Assembly: GCA_020722305.1 (NCBI GenBank)
Contig: DYLB01000076.1
Span: forward strand, 1-9,316
Direction of reading: 5' to 3'
Source of the DNA: Anaerolinea thermophila
GTDB taxonomy: Bacteria; Chloroflexota; Anaerolineae; Anaerolineales; Villigracilaceae
DNA length: 9,316 nucleotides
Part shown: piece after piece, positions 6,471-9,316 of the stretch
Layout: each line of letters begins with the position of its first letter
Numbering within the stretch: the first letter of the stretch is position 1
Program-made: the position numbers and the translations under genes
The notes under the pieces: generated by a model
The model's input: the letters and a program-made list of their open reading frames with translations, nothing else
Told to the model about the DNA's origin: nothing
Databases searched by the model: none

Positions 6471-7055
6471 CTACAAGGCTTGCTTGCAGTTGGGGCATTG
6501 CCTGTCTTTCGCCTGCACGACAAAGCCGCAGTTTGGGCAGGTGCGGGGCTGGGCAATGCCAAGCGGCGCGCCGCAGGCGATACAGTTACTCTCCCCGACC
6601 GGGTTGGCGGTCAGGCAGTAGTCGCAGGTCAGGCGGGTCAGCCTCTCGGACAGTTGGTGGCCGGCCTCCAGGGCTTGCATGGTCGTGCCGATAACCTGCC
6701 ATATTTTTTCGGAGAGTTGCAGGTTTTCGATGTCCTGGGCCAGGTCGTCGAGGCGGCCCAAGAGATTCAGGGGATTCCGCAAGACCGAGAAAGCGGTATG
6801 CCCGAGGCTGGCCGCGACACCCAGCCAGGCTTGCTGCCCAAGCTGCACCAGGATGCCGTCTGTATGTTTTTGGATGTTGACTGTCAGCGCGGTTTGCCCG
6901 CCGGACATCGCGCCGGGGCGGGTGGCAATCTGGACGGCCATTTTGTCGCCGGCGCCGATGATCTGTGCCCGCAAATTGCCGCGGTTGAACTCTGCCAGCA
7001 AGGCGCGGGCGAGGTCGCTGGGGGTCACTGGGCCGTGATAAACTCGTTGTTCCAT
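6471..7055 (-). CDS. Double zinc-ribbon domain protein of unknown function
   Basis: I do not recognise a named family for this 194-aa protein. The C-terminus carries two complete zinc ribbons with identical spacing: C144-x2-C147-x10-C158-x2-C161 and C173-x2-C176-x10-C187-x2-C190. This is the double zinc-ribbon (DZR) pattern, probably each binding one Zn. The N-terminal 75 residues look like a small alpha/beta domain (TPSDLARALLAEF, then strands around AVQIATRP and ALTVNIQ). The middle (76-140) contains a mildly hydrophobic stretch (LGVAASLGHTAFSVL) and a helical segment around 100-140. There is no signal peptide and no obvious transmembrane helix, so it is likely cytoplasmic or peripheral. 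It is divergent from the SH3b gene, with its own -10. DZR modules usually mediate protein or nucleic-acid contacts; nothing here tells which. Confidence 0.8.
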   Translation of the reverse strand: MEQRVYHGPVTPSDLARALLAEFNRGNLRAQIIGAGDKMAVQIATRPGAMSGGQTALTVNIQKHTDGILVQLGQQAWLGVAASLGHTAFSVLRNPLNLLGRLDDLAQDIENLQLSEKIWQVIGTTMQALEAGHQLSERLTRLTCDYCLTANPVGESNCIACGAPLGIAQPRTCPNCGFVVQAKDRQCPNCKQAL

Positions 7056-7063
7056 GGTTTTAG

Positions 7064-7069
7064 ATTATA
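7064..7069 (-). promoter_or_regulatory. -10 element giving a probable leaderless transcript of the zinc-ribbon gene
   Basis: A perfect TATAAT on the minus strand lies only 8 nt before the ATG at 7055, so transcription would begin at or next to the start codon. There is no SD, which fits leaderless translation. The 8-bp core ATTATAAT reads as a palindrome and could also act in the plus direction. No good -35 is visible. Confidence 0.6.
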
Positions 7070-7094
7070 ATCGCCTTTGCTTAATTGGCCTTCA

Positions 7095-7122
7095 GGGACT
7101 TCGACGTGGAATCCCGAAGCCC
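7095..7122. promoter_or_regulatory. Imperfect inverted repeat in the divergent intergenic region
   Basis: GGGACTTCG (7095-7103) pairs with CGAAGCCC (7115-7122) in an 8-bp stem with one bulged A and an 11-nt loop. It lies between the two divergent genes, directly before a possible plus-strand -10 TTTAAT (7123-7128). It could be an operator for the SH3b gene or an RNA hairpin; neither is shown. Confidence 0.35.
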
Positions 7123-7151
7123 TTTAATTTACGGCGAAAGCGCTTGCAAAG

Positions 7152-7775
7152 ATGCGATTCGAGACTCGAAAAATTATCTTGTGGACTGCTTTGGTCATCG
7201 TGGGGCTGGCACTGATGATCGCCTCCGCAGCGCCCGGGACGAACGTCCTGGCTCAGCAGCCGACCGGTTCTGTCCCCACCGTAACCGGGACCCCCACCGG
7301 CCCGGTCATCAAAGTTACATACGCGGAGCAGATCAACGTCCGCTCCGGGCCGAGTTCCTATTTCTATCCGATCATCGGCATCCTGCTCCCCAACCAGACC
7401 GCCCCCGCCCTCGGGCGCTCCCCCGGCGGGGATTGGATCATGATCGCTTACCCCGGCGTTCCCGGTGGGGTGGCCTGGGTCTACGGCCCGCTCGTAACCC
7501 TCTCCCCGGGCACCTTGCCAATCATCGAACCGCCGCCGACCCCCACCCCGCGCACGACTGCCACCCTGGACCCTACGCTTGCTGCCGCGTACGAGACTCC
7601 CCTCGTCCCGACGCGACTGCCCACCTTCACCCCGCCGGCCCCGCTCGTCATCCCGACTTTTACCGATGCGCCGTTGACAGGCGGCGCCTCCCGCATCCCT
7701 GCCGGGCTGCTCATCGTCGCCATGGGGCTGGTCGGCTTGTTTGGTGCGCTTATCTCGTTTTTGCGAGGCCGGTAA
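7152..7775 (+). CDS. SH3b-domain protein, probably surface-exposed and membrane-anchored
   Basis: This 207-aa protein starts with a basic MRFETRK and a hydrophobic segment (about 8-28) followed by APGTNVLAQQ, which fits a signal peptide or anchor. Residues about 52-118 form a bacterial SH3 (SH3b) domain with the typical INVRSGPSS (61-69), then IGILLPNQT, a DWIMIAY strand (94-100) and VAWVYGPLV (108-116). A Pro/Thr-rich stalk (about 125-175) leads to a C-terminal TM helix (about 183-203) and the positive end RGR, giving a likely type I topology with the SH3b domain outside. SH3b domains often bind cell-wall peptides or act as adhesion modules. This is the only plus-strand gene; the ATG has no clear SD. 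It ends 14 nt before a strong shared terminator. Domain and topology are well supported; the ligand is unknown. Confidence 0.85.
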   Translation: MRFETRKIILWTALVIVGLALMIASAAPGTNVLAQQPTGSVPTVTGTPTGPVIKVTYAEQINVRSGPSSYFYPIIGILLPNQTAPALGRSPGGDWIMIAYPGVPGGVAWVYGPLVTLSPGTLPIIEPPPTPTPRTTATLDPTLAAAYETPLVPTRLPTFTPPAPLVIPTFTDAPLTGGASRIPAGLLIVAMGLVGLFGALISFLRGR

Positions 7776-7789
7776 GGTTTCGCCGAATC

Positions 7790-7815
7790 AAAAAAGCCGG
7801 TCAACCGGCTTTTTT
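7790..7815. terminator. Bidirectional intrinsic terminator between the SH3b gene and the Fe-S carrier gene
   Basis: A perfect 11-bp inverted repeat with a TCAA loop has a GCCGG/CCGGC stem flanked by A6 and T6. Each strand therefore ends in a U-tract. It starts 14 nt after the SH3b stop (7775) and ends 14 nt before the end of the convergent Fe-S carrier gene (7830), so it serves both. Confidence 0.95.
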
Positions 7816-7829
7816 GTTCGCGTTTGGAA

Positions 7830-8228
7830 TTAGTTATTGCAAGCGCAGGAGCCGCCGCAACCGCACCCGTCGCTGTCGTGACTGTGGCTTTCGCCGCCAC
7901 CGCAGCCGCAAGCGCTGATATTGTTCGGGTTGTTGATCAGGAATCCCTTACCTTGTGGCCCATCCACGAAATCAATGCTCGCGCCGCGCAGGTATCCGAT
8001 GGAGATATCGTCAACCACCACCTTGATCCCATGAGCTTCCATGGTCAGATCGCTGTCGAGGAAATTGTTTTCGAAAGCCATGCCGTATTGCACGCCACTG
8101 CACCCCCCGCCCTGGACGAAGACGCGCAACCCAAACCCTTCCAATCGACGATCTTGAAGCAACTCACGCACAGCATCCGCCGCCGCCGGTGATAGCAAGA
8201 CGAAGTCAGTATCAATCTGTTCCAGCAT
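7830..8228 (-). CDS. erpA: A-type iron-sulfur cluster carrier (ErpA/IscA/HesB family) with Cys/His-rich tail
   Basis: A-type carriers receive Fe-S clusters from the assembly scaffold and pass them to apoproteins in the cytoplasm. The start at 8228 (132 aa) is set by AAGGAGG upstream; an in-frame ATG 17 codons earlier lies between that SD and the promoter -10 and would add non-family sequence. Family features are LSPAAADAVRELLQ (12-25), the first ligand in QGGGCSG (Cys43), YGMAF (48-52), DFVDGPQGKGF (86-96) and the paired ligands ACGCG (Cys107, Cys109). The 64-residue spacing is standard for IscA/ErpA. Normal family members stop soon after the second motif. Here a Gly-rich tail (110-132) adds Cys122, Cys124, Cys128, Cys130, His115 and His117, which could bind additional metal. 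The gene has its own promoter and shares a terminator with the SH3b gene; no isc/suf genes are in the window. ErpA versus IscA cannot be settled from sequence alone. Confidence 0.93.
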   Translation of the reverse strand: MLEQIDTDFVLLSPAAADAVRELLQDRRLEGFGLRVFVQGGGCSGVQYGMAFENNFLDSDLTMEAHGIKVVVDDISIGYLRGASIDFVDGPQGKGFLINNPNNISACGCGGGESHSHDSDGCGCGGSCACNN

Positions 8229-8233
8229 GTCAG

Positions 8234-8240
8234 CCTCCTT
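8234..8240 (-). promoter_or_regulatory. Shine-Dalgarno fixing the erpA start
   Basis: A full AAGGAGG on the minus strand ends 5 nt before the ATG at 8228. It selects this ATG over the upstream in-frame ATG at 8279. Confidence 0.9.
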
Positions 8241-8266
8241 GAGATTTATTTCCATAAACTGGACAA

Positions 8267-8295
8267 ATATTATCAACAATGCGACGGTTTGTCAA
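8267..8295 (-). promoter_or_regulatory. Sigma70-type promoter of erpA
   Basis: TTGACA (8290-8295) is perfect, the spacer is 17 nt, and the -10 TAATAT (8267-8272) differs from consensus at two positions. It lies 38 nt upstream of the ATG, leaving a leader of about 30 nt. Confidence 0.88.
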
Positions 8296-8324
8296 CTCGA
8301 CGACTTGCGAGGGCGCACTAAAAA

Positions 8325-8431
8325 GTTGTCAGAAACGGAGTCCGAAGTCTTTGCGAAGCACCCTGTAAGGGCTGACTTCGGCGCAAAATCGGGAGCTTTT
8401 GCACGCCAGCTAACAACATTTGAGTGCTCCC
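8325..8431. other. Structured non-coding stretch between the S1 gene and erpA
   Basis: Several complementary pairs are packed here. CCGAAGTC (8342-8349) pairs with GACTTCGG (8374-8381), enclosing CCCT/AGGG (8361-8364 with 8368-8371). GCAAAA (8383-8388) pairs with TTTTGC (8397-8402). GGGAGC (8391-8396), in the loop of that hairpin, can pair with GCTCCC (8426-8431), allowing a pseudoknot. GTTGT (8325-8329) can pair with ACAAC (8413-8417). No convincing ORF or promoter is visible inside. It could be a small RNA, a dispersed repeat or an erpA upstream element. Confidence 0.4.
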
Positions 8432-8445
8432 ACTTGCGGTTTGGA

Positions 8446-8471
8446 AAAGGGCGAGAGATTTCTCGCCCTTT
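8446..8471 (-). terminator. Hairpin terminator of the S1-domain gene
   Basis: A perfect 11-bp stem (AAAGGGCGAGA / TCTCGCCCTTT) with a 4-nt loop lies 3 nt past the TAA of the S1 gene. The U-run after it is short (four T), so termination may be partial. Confidence 0.8.
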
Positions 8472-8474
8472 GGG

Positions 8475-9236
8475 TTAGTTGCCGGTTGGCATGCGCTGTT
8501 CCAGCGTGCGTTCCAGGATGTCTTCCTGTTCGCGTATTTTGTTCTTGGCCCGCTTGGATTTGATATTGACACTGCGGTTTTGGCCTTTGGCTTTGTCAAG
8601 CGCTTCGCGCCAGGCAATTTCCATGGCGGTCAATTCGGGTTCCTTCGGGCCATCGTCAATTTCAGCCATCTCGGCTGCTTTTTCTTTTCGGCCTTTGCGT
8701 CTCGGTTTCGCTTCGACGACTTCTTCCGGTTTGGGCAGGACAGCCTTCATGCTCAAGCGGATCTGTTTCTTCCGGCGGTTGACCTCTAAAATCTTGGCTT
8801 CCACCTCGTCACCTTCCTTCAAAAGTTCCGAAGGATTTTTGATGTAACCGTGGGCGATCTCGCTGACATGCACCAGACCGGGCCGTTCCCCGCCAATGTC
8901 CACGAAGGCGCCGTAAGTCTCCAGGCGGACCACTTTGCCTTTGACTACCATGTCGGGCTGCATCTCACGCCATTCCAGGCCGAGCGGCTCGATCATGGTC
9001 AGTTCGATCCGGTCTTTCTTGACCCGGCGGACCCAGGTCGTTACTTCCTGCCCAACCGTGACGACATCTTCCACCCGGTTGACGGGTTCTTTTTGAAGCT
9101 GCGAGATGTGAATGACCCCTGGCAAGCTCTGGCCGATGTCTACGATGACCCCTGCCAATGATGTTTTTACGACCTTCCCTGTAAATTTTTGTTTAACCTC
9201 TATTTCGCTGGTCGGCGCGCTAATAGTTGTTTCCAT
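8475..9236 (-). CDS. RNA-binding protein with two S1 domains and a basic C-terminal tail
   Basis: This 253-aa cytoplasmic protein has two OB-fold S1 domains. The first is about 14-82: FTGKVVKTSLAGVIVDIG (18-35), then GVIHISQL (40-47) and GQEVTTWVRRVKKDRIELT. The second is about 95-164: VVKGKVVRLETYGAFVDIGG (97-116), then GLVHVSEIAHGYI and EGDEVEAKILEVNRRKKQIRL within 141-161. The tail (165-253) is rich in Lys, Arg and Glu with no recognisable fold and looks helical, possibly for RNA or ribosome contact. Ribosomal protein S1 usually has four to six repeats, so this is a shortened S1-like protein, possibly one of the two-domain S1 homologues found in Chloroflexota and Firmicutes. The start is supported by AGGAG 7 nt upstream and a strong promoter, and the gene is monocistronic with a terminator. 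A role in translation is likely; the exact target is unknown. Confidence 0.9.
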   Translation of the reverse strand: METTISAPTSEIEVKQKFTGKVVKTSLAGVIVDIGQSLPGVIHISQLQKEPVNRVEDVVTVGQEVTTWVRRVKKDRIELTMIEPLGLEWREMQPDMVVKGKVVRLETYGAFVDIGGERPGLVHVSEIAHGYIKNPSELLKEGDEVEAKILEVNRRKKQIRLSMKAVLPKPEEVVEAKPRRKGRKEKAAEMAEIDDGPKEPELTAMEIAWREALDKAKGQNRSVNIKSKRAKNKIREQEDILERTLEQRMPTGN

Positions 9237-9243
9237 AGTAGTT

Positions 9244-9248
9244 CTCCT
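9244..9248 (-). promoter_or_regulatory. Shine-Dalgarno of the S1-domain gene
   Basis: AGGAG on the minus strand sits 7 nt before the ATG at 9236 and supports this start. Confidence 0.8.
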
Positions 9249-9281
9249 GATGATCGTGTTCTGGGATAATGCCGAATGCCG

Positions 9282-9310
9282 ATTATACTCTCATAGATGG
9301 ATGCCGTCAA
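9282..9310 (-). promoter_or_regulatory. Strong sigma70-type promoter of the S1-domain gene
   Basis: TTGACG (9305-9310), a 17-nt spacer and a perfect TATAAT (9282-9287) give 11 of 12 consensus bases. The leader before the ATG is roughly 40 nt. High expression would fit a translation-related protein. Confidence 0.9.
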
Positions 9311-9316
9311 ATCGCA

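Noticed and set aside
7085..7918. 277-codon plus-strand frame covering the SH3b gene and running into erpA
   Set aside because: It is Arg/Pro/His-rich, typical of an out-of-frame reading, and it crosses the strong terminator at 7790-7815.

Overview
The window looks like chromosomal DNA of a moderately GC-rich bacterium, most likely Chloroflexota, class Anaerolineae. Three things point there: mycobacterial-style FHA proteins beside a SEDS/PBP cell-wall gene in a non-actinobacterial setting, a small SH3b surface protein with a Pro/Thr-rich stalk, and a double zinc-ribbon protein of a type common in that phylum. The taxonomic call is inference, because there is no rRNA or tRNA gene here. Most genes read on the minus strand.

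Reading the minus strand from the right: an S1-domain RNA-binding protein (9236-8475) has a near-perfect sigma70 promoter and ends in a hairpin terminator. Next is a structured non-coding stretch, then an A-type Fe-S carrier of the ErpA/HesB family (8228-7830) with its own strong promoter and an unusual Cys/His-rich tail. A bidirectional terminator at 7790-7815 separates it from the only plus-strand gene, an SH3b membrane-anchored protein (7152-7775). A divergently transcribed double zinc-ribbon protein follows (7055-6471).

Between 6470 and 6135 there is no gene. This stretch holds a roughly 193-bp MITE-like inverted-repeat element and the promoter of a tightly packed minus-strand operon: fhaA (DUF3662+FHA), fhaB (TM+FHA), methylthioadenosine phosphorylase, a RodA/FtsW-type glycosyltransferase fused to a penicillin-binding protein, and rarA. 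The fhaA/fhaB genes overlap by 4 bp, the next two junctions are 9 and 2 nt, and rarA starts 54 nt further on.

The most notable finding is the 809-residue fusion. Its SEDS half keeps the catalytic Asp. Its PBP half keeps the PbpA scaffold but has lost all three transpeptidase motifs (SxxK, SxN, KTG). It looks like a polymerase tethered to a dead PBP that may serve as a built-in activator. The order fhaA-fhaB-X-rodA-pbpA matches the actinobacterial cell-wall/Ser-Thr kinase cluster, but a purine-salvage enzyme sits where the phosphatase pstP normally lies, and no kinase is present in the window.
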